64,000 bases of DNA from Silvimonas iriomotensis (GTDB lineage: Bacteria; Pseudomonadota; Gammaproteobacteria; Burkholderiales; Chitinibacteraceae). Below, one piece after another: positions 36,135-46,032 of the stretch. The stretch lies in the NCBI RefSeq assembly GCF_014645535.1, contig NZ_BMLX01000001.1:427169-491168 (forward strand), written 5' to 3'. The notes beneath the pieces are model-generated. The model had not been told where the DNA came from. It did not search any database and saw only the letters and a program-made list of their open reading frames with translations. The position numbers and the translations under genes are program-made. Positions within the stretch are counted from its first letter, which is position 1, and each line of letters begins with the position of its first letter.

Positions 36135-36317
36135 TCAGGAATGCTGCGGCGTGTGCTGGTCTTTTTGCTGGATGGTGTCCGGATCCACGGCGTTCATCAC
36201 ATTGCGGCGTACGAACAGAAAGATATACACCGCCATGACCAGCACAAAACCAATGGTAAACAGGCTCAACAGACCAATATCAGAGAAGAACAGGGCTTCC
36301 CAGGGGGAGTTTTCCAT
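36135..36317 (-). CDS. DUF3149 small membrane protein
   Basis: 60 residues, MENSPWEALFFSDIGLLSLF then TIGFVLVMAVYIFLFVRRNV: one transmembrane helix followed by Arg-Arg and a polar tail, the pattern of DUF3149. ATG 36317 has AGGAG nine bases upstream; the longer frame is not needed. Inner membrane, unknown function. Confidence 0.8.
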   Translation of the reverse strand: MENSPWEALFFSDIGLLSLFTIGFVLVMAVYIFLFVRRNVMNAVDPDTIQQKDQHTPQHS

Positions 36318-36445
36318 GATGTGACTCCTGCCACGCGTGCATGTAATGACAAGATCATGGCGCGGAGTCGTATCCGGAATCTTGATACTAATCAATCAAC
36401 TGCAGTAATTAGTGCCTGCTGGCAGCATTGCCGCCCCAAGGCCGG

Positions 36446-36931
36446 TCAGTCGCGGAAGTTCTGGAACTGCACCGGGTAGTCGGTAACCTGCTTGCGGATC
36501 ACGGCGATGGCTTCTTGCAGGGTGTCGCGCTTGGCGCCGGACACACGTACTTCGTCGCCCTGAATGGCGGCTTGTACCTTGAGTTTGGAGTCCTTGATCA
36601 GTTTGACGATTTTCTTGGCTTCGTCCCCGCTGATGCCGGTGCGTACCGTAATGGCCTGTTTGACCTTGTTGCCCGACACTTTCTCGCTCTTGGCTTCATC
36701 CAGGCAGCGGATGTCGACGCCGCGCTTGGTCAGTTTGGCAGTCAGGATGTCCTTGACCTGTTCCAGCTGAAAGTCGTTGTCGGCAAAAATGGTCAGGACT
36801 TTCTCGGCTTGTTCCACGCGGGCGTCAGAGCCCTTGAAGTCAAAGCGGGTGCCGACTTCCTTGTTGGTTTGCTCCAGTGCGTTACGCACTTCCACGTCGT
36901 TGACTTCAGAAACGATATCGAAAGAGGGCAT
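36446..36931 (-). CDS. yajQ: YajQ family nucleotide-binding protein
   Basis: 161 residues, [20 protein letters not shown], with [20 protein letters not shown] and [20 protein letters not shown]; matches YajQ (DUF520) over its whole length. Members bind nucleotides, and some bind cyclic di-GMP and act as effectors. AGGAG precedes the ATG. Unlinked to neighbours. Confidence 0.95.
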   Translation of the reverse strand: MPSFDIVSEVNDVEVRNALEQTNKEVGTRFDFKGSDARVEQAEKVLTIFADNDFQLEQVKDILTAKLTKRGVDIRCLDEAKSEKVSGNKVKQAITVRTGISGDEAKKIVKLIKDSKLKVQAAIQGDEVRVSGAKRDTLQEAIAVIRKQVTDYPVQFQNFRD

Positions 36932-36971
36932 GTCGTACTCCTGCTGTTTTCAGTATGAAAGCCGGCGGCGA

Positions 36972-37487
36972 TCAGTCCGGCGTTGTGTGGTGAAGAGACG
37001 GCATCATGGGCAGGTCGGTGACGCCGATATCCATGCCCAGTTGCGAGAACAGGGTGGTAACCTGGCCGCGGTGATGCGTCTGGTGATTGAAAAAGTGGCT
37101 GACGGCAATCCATGCCGGCATGTTCATTTGCTGGTGATACATGGCGCTGTACCAGCTCAATGGTGCCGCCAGCCAGGCATCGCTGACCGTACCGGCCCAG
37201 GTGTCGATGTGCTGGTCAGTTTGCTGGCGTAGCGCAAGCAGCGCCTCCCACGTGGGGCACACCAGCGCGTCGGGGCCGAAGTCGGGCAAAGGCTGGTTTT
37301 CAAAGCGCGCCAGCCAGTTCATGTCGCCACGCACCAGGTGATCCAGCGTGCCATGCACAGAGCCAAAAAACGCGCCGCGATCCGCTGTGCGCAATTCCTC
37401 GCCCAGCGTGTCTGCCATGGCGTACAGGCGCTCATTCATCCAGCGGTTGTATTGCGCCAGAAGACGGACTGCGGCGTTGGTGATCAT
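36972..37487 (-). CDS. DinB family protein
   Basis: 171 residues, MITNAAVRLLAQYNRWMNER, with VHGTLDHLVRGDMNWLARFE and HFFNHQTHHRGQVTTLFSQL. The three conserved histidines (one in the first motif, two in HQTHHRGQ) form the metal site of the DinB/YfiT four-helix family. Likely a thiol- or metal-dependent enzyme of unknown substrate. No ribosome site is clear before the ATG at 37487; a TTG 60 bases upstream overlaps the neighbouring gene. Start uncertain. Confidence 0.85.
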   Translation of the reverse strand: MITNAAVRLLAQYNRWMNERLYAMADTLGEELRTADRGAFFGSVHGTLDHLVRGDMNWLARFENQPLPDFGPDALVCPTWEALLALRQQTDQHIDTWAGTVSDAWLAAPLSWYSAMYHQQMNMPAWIAVSHFFNHQTHHRGQVTTLFSQLGMDIGVTDLPMMPSLHHTTPD

Positions 37488-37522
37488 GCGCGGGCACAGG
37501 TGGTTGATGTGGATACTGGATT

Positions 37523-38050
37523 TTAACGGCGTTTGCGGTCCGGCCAAAGTGCTAAAACCAGCCAGACCACAATGCAGGGTATCCAGACCAGGACAAACTC
37601 ACTTTCCAGCGTGATGAGACCGCGTTCTGAAAAGAACCGCGCGCCAATGGGCGAGACCATGATCGGGTGGAGCCCGAAGAAAAAGCGTGCGTCGCTCAGT
37701 GGCCAGAAAAACGCCACGCCACGGCCGCCGTTAGTGAGCGCATCCATGACGGGATGGCTGAACACACATGCGGCCAGAATGGCCCAGTGACGCAGCAATG
37801 CGCCGTGCCGGCGTGCCAGCCACCCTGCCATCAAACCACCCAGCACCACGGCAAACAGCAGCGAATGCGTTGCGCCACGGTGGCCGTAGGGGCTGTCGTA
37901 GGCGATGCCGAACTTGAGGCCGATGGTGTCCAGGTCTGGCACCATGCTACCCAGCATGGCCAGCACATACAAAGGGCGCGAACGCCAGCGCTGGGGCAGC
38001 AACCGCACCAGCGTGGCGGCGACAACGGCGTGGGTGACAACAGTGGTCAC
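37523..38050 (-). CDS. Membrane-bound metal-dependent hydrolase (YdjM/DUF457-like)
   Basis: About 175 residues from GTG 38050. Hydrophobic segments plus conserved MVPDLDTIG, YGHRGATHSLLFAVVLG and FSHPVMDALTNGG, the His/Asp motifs of YdjM-type membrane hydrolases. GTG is chosen because CCGGAG lies just upstream; no ATG is suitable and the frame beyond passes through a terminator. The terminator of ppnP ends 18 bases before this start. In E. coli ydjM is SOS-controlled; no LexA site is visible here. Confidence 0.8.
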   Translation of the reverse strand: MTTVVTHAVVAATLVRLLPQRWRSRPLYVLAMLGSMVPDLDTIGLKFGIAYDSPYGHRGATHSLLFAVVLGGLMAGWLARRHGALLRHWAILAACVFSHPVMDALTNGGRGVAFFWPLSDARFFFGLHPIMVSPIGARFFSERGLITLESEFVLVWIPCIVVWLVLALWPDRKRR

Positions 38051-38067
38051 GGCGGCTCCGGTAGATG

Positions 38068-38103
38068 TAAAAACGCCCGGCGCTGCACAGGCAGGCCGGG
38101 CGT
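38068..38103 (-). terminator. Intrinsic terminator after ppnP
   Basis: On the minus strand ACGCCCGGC (arm near 38095-38103) pairs with GCCGGGCGT (near 38073-38081), then TTTTT. It lies immediately before the GTG of the hydrolase gene. Confidence 0.8.
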
Positions 38104-38121
38104 CAGGACAGGCGTCAGCGC

Positions 38122-38436
38122 TTAGCCAAAGTGGCAAACGTAATGCAGGGTCTCGACCGTTTCGATATCAAAGCTGCTGTTGCCCGGCACGTTGAACGAC
38201 TGGCCGCCAGTGTAGGTGACGGCTTCGCTTTCGCCAGCCAGTTTCACCACACATTTGCCGGCGATCAATTCCATGATTTCCGGGGCGCCGGTATTGAACA
38301 CCAGTTTGGACGGCAGGATCACGCCCACGCTTTTGCGGGTGCCATCGGCCAGGATGACGGTGTGCGACACACACTTGCCATCGAAATACACATTGCCTTG
38401 TTTGACTACGGATACGTTATCGAATTGCTGGCTCAT
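38122..38436 (-). CDS. ppnP: Pyrimidine/purine nucleoside phosphorylase PpnP
   Basis: 104 residues, [20 protein letters not shown], a small cupin with [20 protein letters not shown] and [20 protein letters not shown]. Matches PpnP (YaiE, DUF1255), which cleaves nucleosides with phosphate to free base and ribose-1-phosphate. Standard length. A terminator follows; the DUF2788 gene lies 32 bp upstream. Confidence 0.95.
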   Translation of the reverse strand: MSQQFDNVSVVKQGNVYFDGKCVSHTVILADGTRKSVGVILPSKLVFNTGAPEIMELIAGKCVVKLAGESEAVTYTGGQSFNVPGNSSFDIETVETLHYVCHFG

Positions 38437-38468
38437 GAAGAGGCTCCAATGGGCAGGAAGGGCGCTGC

Positions 38469-38696
38469 TTATTTCTGCAGCACTTCAGTCAGAATGGTTT
38501 TGATAATGAAACCCAGCATGCCGAATCCCAGAACAAAAAACAGGATGACGGTGCCGAACTTGCCCGCGTTTGAATCCTTGGCCATGCGATAGATCACGAA
38601 CCCCATGTAGATGATGAGGCCGGTGACCAGAATGGAGACGGACAACGTATCAAACGTGTCCTCAGGCATGTTCAGAAAAGAATCAAGTACGGACAT
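38469..38696 (-). CDS. DUF2788 small membrane protein
   Basis: 75 residues with two transmembrane helices: [20 protein letters not shown] followed by [12 protein letters not shown] and [17 protein letters not shown]. This matches the DUF2788 pattern (Y.GF.IYR.AK.S.AGKFGT). Inner membrane, function unknown. Confidence 0.85.
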   Translation of the reverse strand: MSVLDSFLNMPEDTFDTLSVSILVTGLIIYMGFVIYRMAKDSNAGKFGTVILFFVLGFGMLGFIIKTILTEVLQK

Positions 38697-38736
38697 GGCA
38701 GGCGGGAGTTCACGGTGATCAAGGTGGTTAGACCAT

Positions 38737-38770
38737 CAAAACGGGCAGGGCTGAACGCCGCTGCCCGTTG
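38737..38770 (-). terminator. Intrinsic terminator after argG
   Basis: On the minus strand AACGGGCAG pairs with CTGCCCGTT, followed by TTGATGG; 12-nt loop. Lies 18 bp past the argG stop. Confidence 0.7.
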
Positions 38771-38787
38771 CCGGAACGAGTCGTGGC

Positions 38788-40005
38788 TTAACGACCCTTT
38801 CTGGCCGCAATACGCATACGCAGGGCGTTGAGCTTGATGAAGCCGCCTGCGTCAGCCTGGTTGTAGGCGCCGCCGTCGTCATCAAAGGTGGCGATGGTCT
38901 GGTCGAACAGCGTGTCTTTGGAGTCGCGCGAGACGACCGATACGCCGCCCTTGTACAGCTTGACGCGGACCCAGCCATTGACCTGCTGTTGCGTGTGGTC
39001 GATCAGCACTTGCAGTGCCTTGCGCTCCGGGCTCCACCAGTAGCCGTTGTACACCAGGCTGGCGTAACGCGGCATCAGATCGTCCTTCAGGTGCGCAACT
39101 TCGCGATCCAGCGTGATCGATTCGATACCACGGTGTGCCTTCAGCAAGATGGTGCCGCCCGGGGTTTCGTAGCAGCCGCGGCTCTTCATGCCGACGTAAC
39201 GGTTTTCAACCAGATCCAGACGGCCGATACCGTGCTTGCCGCCCAGCTCGTTGAGCTTGGTCAGCACTTGCGCCGGGCTCAGGCGTACGCCGTTGAGGGC
39301 AACCACGTCACCCTTTTCGAATTCCAGATCCAGGTATTCCGGTGCATCCGGCGCGGCTTCCGGGCTGACGGTCCAGCGCCACATGCTTTCTTCGGCCTCG
39401 GCCTTCGGGTCTTCCAGATGGCGACCTTCGAACGAGATATGCAGCAGGTTGGCGTCCATGGAATACGGCGCGCCACCGTTCTTGTGTTTCATATCGACCG
39501 GAATGCCGTTGGTTTCGGCATAGGTCAGCAGCTTTTCGCGGGACAACAGATCCCACTCACGCCACGGGGCCACTACTTTGACGCCCGGCTTGAGGGCGTA
39601 ATAGCCCAGTTCGAAACGAACCTGGTCGTTACCCTTGCCGGTGGCGCCATGGCTCACGGCATCGGCGCCCACGGCGTTGGCGATTTCGATCTGGCGCTTG
39701 GCAATCAGCGGACGGGCAATCGAGGTGCCCAGGAGGTATTCGCCTTCGTACAGCGCATTGGCGCGGAACATCGGGAAGACGAAATCACGGGTGAATTCTT
39801 CGCGCAGGTCATCAATAAAGATGTGCTCAGGCTTGATGCCAAATTTCAGCGCTTTTTGGCGAGCGGGTTCCAGCTCCTCGCCCTGGCCAAGGTCGGCGGT
39901 GAAGGTCACCACTTCACATTGATAAGTGTCTTGCAGCCATTTGAGAATGACCGATGTATCAAGACCGCCAGAGTAGGCAAGCACCACTTTCTTTACGTCA
40001 GACAT
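38788..40005 (-). CDS. argG: Argininosuccinate synthase
   Basis: 405 residues, [20 protein letters not shown]: the [11 protein letters not shown]-pyrophosphatase loop is at residues 10-17. Later segments [40 protein letters not shown] and [20 protein letters not shown] are diagnostic. Joins citrulline and aspartate in arginine synthesis. It lies downstream of argF and the exporter gene on the same strand, with a 114-bp gap, so arginine synthesis and export may be co-ordinated. Confidence 0.98.
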   Translation of the reverse strand: MSDVKKVVLAYSGGLDTSVILKWLQDTYQCEVVTFTADLGQGEELEPARQKALKFGIKPEHIFIDDLREEFTRDFVFPMFRANALYEGEYLLGTSIARPLIAKRQIEIANAVGADAVSHGATGKGNDQVRFELGYYALKPGVKVVAPWREWDLLSREKLLTYAETNGIPVDMKHKNGGAPYSMDANLLHISFEGRHLEDPKAEAEESMWRWTVSPEAAPDAPEYLDLEFEKGDVVALNGVRLSPAQVLTKLNELGGKHGIGRLDLVENRYVGMKSRGCYETPGGTILLKAHRGIESITLDREVAHLKDDLMPRYASLVYNGYWWSPERKALQVLIDHTQQQVNGWVRVKLYKGGVSVVSRDSKDTLFDQTIATFDDDGGAYNQADAGGFIKLNALRMRIAARKGR

Positions 40006-40119
40006 GGGGTAGATCCTTGATGAGGCAAGGTTGGAACATGGGTTGATGTCGATCCCGGATTCATTTTTCTGACCGGTACACTACGCGCGACTGTACACCG
40101 GACAACAGGGCGGGCCCTG

Positions 40120-40743
40120 TCATCGGCTTAACGCAAGGCGCGCGCCAAAGCTTAAAAACAGCGTGCCGGTCAACTTCTTCAATATCGTGGCAACCCACGC
40201 TCGGCCAGAAAGCTTCCTGGCGATATTGGCGCCGGCCAGAATCAGAAAACTGAGATACGACAAACTCAGGATTTGCACAGTGATGCCGAGGGCACCGAAG
40301 GTCAGCCAGATGTGCGGGTACGATGGATCGACAAACTGGGGAAAGAAAGCCATGAAAAAGATGATGGCTTTGACATTCACCAGCGAGATCGACATCGCCT
40401 GGCGATAAATATGACGGGCCGGGATGTCCAGATGGACTTCCTGTTCCCGTTTGTTGCTTCCAGCCAGGAGGAGCTTGATCCCCAGAAAGGCCAGATATGC
40501 GGCCCCGGCGTAACGGACGATATCGAACGCCACCGGATATGCATGCATTAATGATGCCACACCCAGCGCAGCGGCGAGCATCAGGACCAGATCACCGGTG
40601 AAAATCCCGGCGGCGGCGGCAAAGCCCGCCCGCACCCCGCGGCGCGAAGCCACGGAGAGCGCAAACAGCGAATTGGGGCCGGGCATCAGAATGATGGCTG
40701 TCGCGCCGGCCAGGTAGGTGAGGGGATCAGTTACGCCTAACAC
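40120..40743 (-). CDS. LysE/RhtB-family amino-acid exporter, LeuE-like
   Basis: 207 residues, six hydrophobic segments. N-terminal PLTYLAGATAIILMPGPNSL is the LysE/RhtB signature, followed by VASRRGVRAGFAAAAGIFTG. Overall order and spacing are like E. coli LeuE. Starts with GTG at 40743 (AAAGGA upstream), nine bases after the argF stop, so it is coupled to argF. In an arginine locus export of a related amino acid is plausible; the substrate is not proven. Confidence 0.85.
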   Translation of the reverse strand: MLGVTDPLTYLAGATAIILMPGPNSLFALSVASRRGVRAGFAAAAGIFTGDLVLMLAAALGVASLMHAYPVAFDIVRYAGAAYLAFLGIKLLLAGSNKREQEVHLDIPARHIYRQAMSISLVNVKAIIFFMAFFPQFVDPSYPHIWLTFGALGITVQILSLSYLSFLILAGANIARKLSGRAWVATILKKLTGTLFLSFGARLALSR

Positions 40744-40752
40744 CGTCGTCCT

Positions 40753-41667
40753 TTAACCCTTGATTTCACCCAGAAGCAGATACTCGATCACGGCTTTCTG
40801 GGTATGCATGCGGTTTTCTGCTTCATCCCACACCAGCGATTGCGGGCCGTCGATGACTTCCGGGTCCACTTCCTCGCCACGATGCGCCGGCAGACAGTGC
40901 AGGAACACGGCATCTTTGCCGGCTTCAGCCATCAGCTTCTCGGTCACGCGGTAGTTCAGGAAGTCTTTCTTGCGTTGCAGGGTTTCGCGCTCGTAACCCA
41001 TGGACACGCTCACGTCCGTGGTCACAATGTCGGCGCCGTGGGCGGCTTCGAACGGGTTGCGATACTGCTCGAAGATATCCTTGCCGTATTCAAGGCCGTC
41101 GAGCACGGTCATTTCATAGCCGGACGGGCAAGCGAGCTTGAGCTTGAAATTGAAGATCTTCGCGGCTTGCAGCCAGGTGCGGCTTACGTTGTTGCTGTCG
41201 CCAATCCAGGCGACGGTCTTGCCTTCGATCGAACCGTGGCGTTCTTCGTAGGTGAAGATGTCGGCCATGATCTGGCAAGGATGGTATTCGTTGGTCAGGC
41301 CGTTGATGACCGGCACGCGCGAGTTCTCGGCAAAACGCTCAATGATGCTTTGCTCAAAAGTGCGCACCATGACGATATCGGTCATGCGGCTGATGACTTG
41401 TGCGACGTCTTCAATCGGTTCGCCGCGGCCCAGTTGCGTGTCCTTGGATGCCATGAACATGGCGTGACCGCCCAGTTGCGCCATACCTGCTTCAAACGAA
41501 ACGCGGGTACGGGTCGACGATTTTTCAAAAATCATGGCCAGCACGCGGCCAACCAGCGGCTGGTACAACTCGCCAGCTCGCAGTTTCTGCTTGAGCACGG
41601 CGGCGCGCTTGAACAGATACTTGTATTCGTCGTGGGAGAAATCCTTGAACTGCAGATAGTGTCGCAT
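40753..41667 (-). CDS. argF: Ornithine carbamoyltransferase
   Basis: 304 residues, MRHYLQFKDFSHDEYKYLFK. The carbamoyl-phosphate site is KSSTRTRVSFE; the ornithine/catalytic motif is FLHCLPAHRGEE. Forms citrulline from ornithine and carbamoyl phosphate in the cytoplasm. The frame continues upstream to 41847, but ATG 41667 gives the family N-terminus. First gene of argF-exporter-argG. Confidence 0.97.
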   Translation of the reverse strand: MRHYLQFKDFSHDEYKYLFKRAAVLKQKLRAGELYQPLVGRVLAMIFEKSSTRTRVSFEAGMAQLGGHAMFMASKDTQLGRGEPIEDVAQVISRMTDIVMVRTFEQSIIERFAENSRVPVINGLTNEYHPCQIMADIFTYEERHGSIEGKTVAWIGDSNNVSRTWLQAAKIFNFKLKLACPSGYEMTVLDGLEYGKDIFEQYRNPFEAAHGADIVTTDVSVSMGYERETLQRKKDFLNYRVTEKLMAEAGKDAVFLHCLPAHRGEEVDPEVIDGPQSLVWDEAENRMHTQKAVIEYLLLGEIKG

Positions 41668-42044
41668 AGGGCACGCTGTTGCTGGCTGGAGGGCCCGCAA
41701 TTGATTGAAAAAACAACCATTATTGTGCGCGAAGCGGCCAGGTGGCAAGTGCTGCGGGTTTGCTGCCCTGAAAGTGCTCGTCTGTCGGCTGAAACTCGGA
41801 GTGGCGGGCTGTCCCCGCGTAGACTGTAGAAACTTGATTTTGCGCAATTGTTACGCAGATATCGCCGGGTGGGTGGGGGCGATTGCTGATCGGCATAGCC
41901 GGATCAAAGTGATATCATGGCGGCCATTGGTTATGTAGTAAAAGTACGGGTTATTTGTGTTGTGACAATGCGCTGCAATTAAAATACCGGTATACTCACG
42001 TTTGAAACGTGCCAACGTAGATTAATCCCTGATATACACACAAC

Positions 42045-42374
42045 ATGATCTGTAATCCATACGAAATCGTCATCCAGGGGCTCACCAGCGACGGGCGTCA
42101 ATTCCGCCCGAGTGACTGGGCAGAACGCCTCTCCGGTATCCTGTCTACCTTCGGTTTTGACCAGAAGCTCTCCTACGCACCTTATGTCCGCCCCATGGTG
42201 ATGGACAACGTGCGCTGCGTCGCCGTAGACAAGCAACTGGAAAAACTCGACCCCCGCGTATTCCAGTTCATCATGGCGTTTGCCCGTGATAACGATCTCA
42301 AGGTTGTAGATTGCCGCGATCTGGTGGAGCAGCAGCAAGCCGCCGCCCAGGACGCCGAGCGCAAGGCCGGCTAA
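42045..42374 (+). CDS. DUF3579 protein
   Basis: 109 residues, [20 protein letters not shown] with [40 protein letters not shown] and [20 protein letters not shown]. Matches DUF3579, common next to arginine genes in betaproteobacteria; here it is divergent from argF. Soluble, no known function. Confidence 0.88.
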   Translation: MICNPYEIVIQGLTSDGRQFRPSDWAERLSGILSTFGFDQKLSYAPYVRPMVMDNVRCVAVDKQLEKLDPRVFQFIMAFARDNDLKVVDCRDLVEQQQAAAQDAERKAG

Positions 42375-42555
42375 GTCCACCCGTTGTATCCTCCGGGGCC
42401 GTTCGGTCCCGTTTTCATCGGTTTTTTATTGTTGCGACGCACAACGCACGCTATGCTACGCCTTGTCACGGGCGTGCATGGGCGCGCCCACTGCTGCGCG
42501 GGACTTTTGCTGGTCGCCGGGCGTGCAGCACCTTATCGTCAGCAGGAGTAACTCG

Positions 42556-43296
42556 ATGAAACTGAAGGATAAAGTTGCCATTATTACCGGTAGCGCCAGC
42601 GGCATCGGCCAGGCTACCGCGCTCAAGTTTGCTCAGGAAGGCGCCAAGGTTGTGGTCTGTGACCTGAACCGCGCGGGTGTCGATCAAGTGGTGTCCGAAC
42701 TGGTTGCCATGGGTACCGAGGCGGCAGGCTTTCTGGTTGATGTGACCGACAAGGCAACGATTGCCGAGATGGTGGCCGGCGTGAAATCCCGTTTCGGCCG
42801 CATCGATATCCTGGTCAACAACGCCGGTATCGTGGCGGATGCGCAGCTGTTCAAGATGACTGAAGAACAGTTTGACCGCGTCATCGATATCAACCTCAAG
42901 GGCGTGTACAACTGCACCAAGGCCGTGATCGATACCATGATCGAACAAGGCCAGGGCGTGATCCTGAATGCCTCGTCCGTGGTGGGGGTTTATGGCAATT
43001 TTGGCCAGACCAACTACGCGGCGTCCAAGTTTGGCGTGATCGGGTTTGTCAAAACCTGGGCCAAGGAACTGGGCAAGAAGGGGATTCGTGCCAATGCCGT
43101 GTGCCCGGGTTTTGTGGCCACACCGATCCTGAACGCCATGCCTGAGAAAGTCATTCAGGCCATGGAAGACAAAGTGCCGATGAAGCGCATGGCGCGTCCG
43201 GAAGAAATTGCCAGCGTGTATGCGTTCCTGGCCAGCGATGAAGCCAGTTATATCAATGGCGCTGCCATTGAAGTGACGGGTGGTCTGACCCTGTAA
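42556..43296 (+). CDS. Short-chain dehydrogenase/reductase (FabG-like)
   Basis: 246 residues from ATG 42556 (CAGGAG upstream). Cofactor motif [19 protein letters not shown] motif [12 protein letters not shown], catalytic Ser in LNASSVVG and Tyr/Lys in [11 protein letters not shown]. Closest in style to 3-oxoacyl-ACP or acetoacetyl-CoA reductases, but the substrate is unproven. Single gene ended by a strong terminator. Confidence 0.85.
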   Translation: MKLKDKVAIITGSASGIGQATALKFAQEGAKVVVCDLNRAGVDQVVSELVAMGTEAAGFLVDVTDKATIAEMVAGVKSRFGRIDILVNNAGIVADAQLFKMTEEQFDRVIDINLKGVYNCTKAVIDTMIEQGQGVILNASSVVGVYGNFGQTNYAASKFGVIGFVKTWAKELGKKGIRANAVCPGFVATPILNAMPEKVIQAMEDKVPMKRMARPEEIASVYAFLASDEASYINGAAIEVTGGLTL

Positions 43297-43310
43297 GCGT
43301 TCTGCGCCCC

Positions 43311-43343
43311 AACAAAAAACCTCGCCGCGGCGAGGTTTTTTGT
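43311..43343. terminator. Bidirectional terminator after SDR gene
   Basis: AAAAAACCTCGCC / GGCGAGGTTTTTT with GC at the apex; serves the SDR gene and the converging L,D-transpeptidase gene. Confidence 0.9.
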
Positions 43344-43383
43344 TGGTTATCTGCGGGCGGCAAGCCCGCAAACTGTGCGGTAC

Positions 43384-44658
43384 TTAACCGTTGGCCGCCG
43401 CGCCTTCCCAGACAATGCGCCAGGTGCCGTCTTCGTTACGCCAGTACAGACGTTTGCGCATGCGGTTATCCAGGGCCTTGCTGCGGTAATCCTGGTCAAA
43501 CGTGGCGACCAGCATGCCATCCTTGCCGCCGGTAAACAGGCTGATATTGGACAACACGATCTGCGCATCAAGGCGGGTTTGCGCCAGTGCGGTTTTCTGG
43601 CGGGTCCAGTTACTGATGTTCTGGCCGTCGCTATTGGTGAACGTCTTGCTGTAGTAGTTCAGATAGCTTGGCAAGTTGAGCGTTTGCCAGGATTGACGCC
43701 AGTGATCAATCAGGTTCAGCGCCGCGGTATGGCGCTGTTGCCATTGTTCAGTGGTCAGCCAGTCAATTCTGGGAACGATCACCACCGGGGTGACATCAAT
43801 CTGCAGGTATTCCTGCACGCTGGCCAGTTCCGGATTGGTCAGGACCACGCAGCCGTTGGAGGCCTGCGGCGGGCGGGAGTAGGTGGCTGCCGGGCTGCCA
43901 TGCAGCCAGATGCCATGCCCGGTCTTGCCCTCGCGCCGGTCCAGCTCGTTCGGGTAAGAAATCGGCCATGCGCCCACGCCATACAGATCGGCCTGGGTGC
44001 CAAAGGTTTTATCCAGTTGCGGCCGTGTCATGTGGCTGTCCACAAAGTAGACGCCCAGCGGCGTGCGCTGATCGCCCTCGCGGACTTTCTCGGTGCCCAG
44101 CTTGCCGACGGTCACGTAGTGATCGGTCACATATTTGGGGGTGCCGTTGTTGTTCTGGAACACAAACAGGCGCGATGCCGCAGCATCGACCAGGATGGCG
44201 TATTTCTGTTTGTCGGAGAACGACACCAGTTGCGCTGGCAGCAAGGTGACCGGAGGAGGGCTGGCTTCACGGCGGATGCGCACCAGTGCTTCACGGCGCA
44301 AGTCTTCCAGCTTGTCAGCGGCGCCGGCCGGCGCACCACCACCCATGGTATCGAGCTGGCCGGCCTGCATGGCATACAGGTCGGCAGACAACAAATAAGC
44401 CAGGTGGTAGTTGGGTTCCTTGGTCAGCAGGGCATCAACCGTTGCGCGCGCATCGGCCATCCGGTTGTCCCGGATGGCGTCGATGGCGGCGACGATCATT
44501 TGCTCTGGCGAACCCTGGGTAGCCGTACCTTTGATCTCTTGCAGCGGATGCAACTGGTAGGGAGCGACGATCGGCATGCGTGGTTGTGCTGCGGGCGCAA
44601 GTAGCAGCAAAGCCAGCAAACTGAGGATCAGCTTGCTCCAGTTGATGGTACGGGTCAT
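43384..44658 (-). CDS. L,D-transpeptidase (YkuD domain), YafK/ErfK-like
   Basis: 424 residues with an N-terminal signal or anchor (LILSLLALLLLAPAAQ). The YkuD domain lies in the middle: YAILVDAAASRLFVFQNNNG opens it, and HGSPAATYSRPPQASNGCVV holds the catalytic His and Cys (SNGC). Such enzymes cross-link peptidoglycan stems or attach proteins to them in the periplasm. The C-terminal 130 residues form an SnoaL/NTF2-like domain similar in motif to the end of the upstream TPR gene (EDGTWRIVWEG versus [11 protein letters not shown]). 13 bp after that gene: same operon. Confidence 0.85.
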   Translation of the reverse strand: MTRTINWSKLILSLLALLLLAPAAQPRMPIVAPYQLHPLQEIKGTATQGSPEQMIVAAIDAIRDNRMADARATVDALLTKEPNYHLAYLLSADLYAMQAGQLDTMGGGAPAGAADKLEDLRREALVRIRREASPPPVTLLPAQLVSFSDKQKYAILVDAAASRLFVFQNNNGTPKYVTDHYVTVGKLGTEKVREGDQRTPLGVYFVDSHMTRPQLDKTFGTQADLYGVGAWPISYPNELDRREGKTGHGIWLHGSPAATYSRPPQASNGCVVLTNPELASVQEYLQIDVTPVVIVPRIDWLTTEQWQQRHTAALNLIDHWRQSWQTLNLPSYLNYYSKTFTNSDGQNISNWTRQKTALAQTRLDAQIVLSNISLFTGGKDGMLVATFDQDYRSKALDNRMRKRLYWRNEDGTWRIVWEGAAANG

Positions 44659-44671
44659 TCAGTTAAATCGC

Positions 44672-45742
44672 TCAGGTACGCTCTTCGACGATCAGCCAGC
44701 GGCCGCCGCTCTTTTCCATAATCAGTGTTTTACCCGTGGAACGCGCCGACAGGCGATCCGACTTGTAAGACTGGCGGAATTTTACCCTGGCTGAATCACT
44801 GTCGGTAAATTCGATTTTGATATTTGAGACACTCACGTCGATGGACTTGGGTGAGCTGATGCGATCACGACGTTCTTTGGCCCATTCTGCATAAGATTGA
44901 CCACCCGGCGCCTTGAAGTTACGGCTGTAGGCAGCAAGGTAGCCATTGACGTTCTGGCGCGACCAGGCCGCAGCCCAGCTGTTGACGGCGGCAATCACGG
45001 CGTCTTGTTCAGCGTTGCGCGGAGCAGACGCTTTTTCCGGCGCCGGGGTCGGCGTCGGGGTAGCCACGGGTGTCGGGGCAGCAGTTGGCGTCGGCTTGGG
45101 GGTCGGCGCCTGGGTGGGCTGCGGCGTCGGGGTCGGGCGTGGTGTCGCTACCGGGGTCGGGGCCGGGGTGGCTTTGGCCGGGGTGTTCTGGGCCAGTTTG
45201 GTACCGGCAGCAGACGGCGTGGCATGCGGTGCAATGCCCGGGTTGCTGCTGAACAGTTCGCGGACCAGGGTCAGCTTGCTTTGTACGTTCTGGTTGCCGC
45301 CTTCCAGTTGCAACGCCTTGTCGTAGGCTTGCGAGGCCATGCGGGCGTACAGGTCGCCCAGGTTCTCATGCGCAATGGCATACGACGGGTTGGTCTGTAT
45401 TGCCATCATCAGCGCGGTGCGGGCTTTGTCCAGCTGGTTTTGCTGCGCGTACAGCACGGCCAGATTGTTATAAGGCTCCGGCAGTTGCGGATAGTCCTCG
45501 GTCAGCAAGGTAAAGGCCTTGATGGCCTCGTCATTGCGGCCCAGTTCAGTCAGCGCAATGGCGCGCAAGAAGCGGATCTGCGCGTCTTTGGGGTTTTTGA
45601 CCAGGTAACTGTCGGCGCGATCGACCACCGATTTGTACTGGCGGGCCTTAAGCAGTTGCTGGATATCTTCGAAGTCGCCGGCGAGTGCGTGGCCGGCCAT
45701 CATGCAGAAAATCAGAGAGAGAGCGATGTGTCGCAGGCTCAT
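44672..45742 (-). CDS. Secreted TPR protein with Pro/Thr-rich linker and NTF2-like C-terminus
   Basis: 356 residues with a signal peptide ([14 protein letters not shown]). Three to four TPR motifs (for example [20 protein letters not shown] and [20 protein letters not shown]) are followed by about 60 residues of PTP-type repeats ([20 protein letters not shown]). An NTF2-like domain comes last ([20 protein letters not shown]). Probably a periplasmic partner of the L,D-transpeptidase that it precedes by 13 bp; the linker resembles those that span peptidoglycan. Start ATG 45742. Confidence 0.82.
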   Translation of the reverse strand: MSLRHIALSLIFCMMAGHALAGDFEDIQQLLKARQYKSVVDRADSYLVKNPKDAQIRFLRAIALTELGRNDEAIKAFTLLTEDYPQLPEPYNNLAVLYAQQNQLDKARTALMMAIQTNPSYAIAHENLGDLYARMASQAYDKALQLEGGNQNVQSKLTLVRELFSSNPGIAPHATPSAAGTKLAQNTPAKATPAPTPVATPRPTPTPQPTQAPTPKPTPTAAPTPVATPTPTPAPEKASAPRNAEQDAVIAAVNSWAAAWSRQNVNGYLAAYSRNFKAPGGQSYAEWAKERRDRISSPKSIDVSVSNIKIEFTDSDSARVKFRQSYKSDRLSARSTGKTLIMEKSGGRWLIVEERT

Positions 45743-46032
45743 TGTGTATGGGTCCCGAAAAGGCGAGTAAATACCGAAGCTTGCGGATTCTAGCAAAACC
45801 GGCAGGTCGCTGCCCATGTACTTGCTGCCAGACGGGTACTTCAGGTGATTTCAGACGCGGCCTGAAGCCAGGCCTGATGCTTTGTGATACGACCCGCCAG
45901 GGCAGCATGGCAATCCTTGTTTGATAGTCTGTTTTGCTTTCGTTTGGCTACCTGTCATCCTGGTCAGGCGAGAACAGAGTGTGGCCGCGGTGCCACATGA
46001 ACAAGGGCGACGTTTGTCCGGCTGGTTTGAAA
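45743..46032. other. Divergent gene-free region upstream of the SOS cassette
   Basis: About 290 bp holding the promoter of the TPR/L,D-transpeptidase operon and the upstream side of the imuA promoter. No ORF with neighbour-like codon use, no repeat. Confidence 0.45.

Noticed and set aside
40105-40120. ACAGGG-CGGG-CCCTGT hairpin at the end of the exporter gene as a terminator
   Set aside because: Short stem overlapping the stop codon and without a T-run; probably chance.
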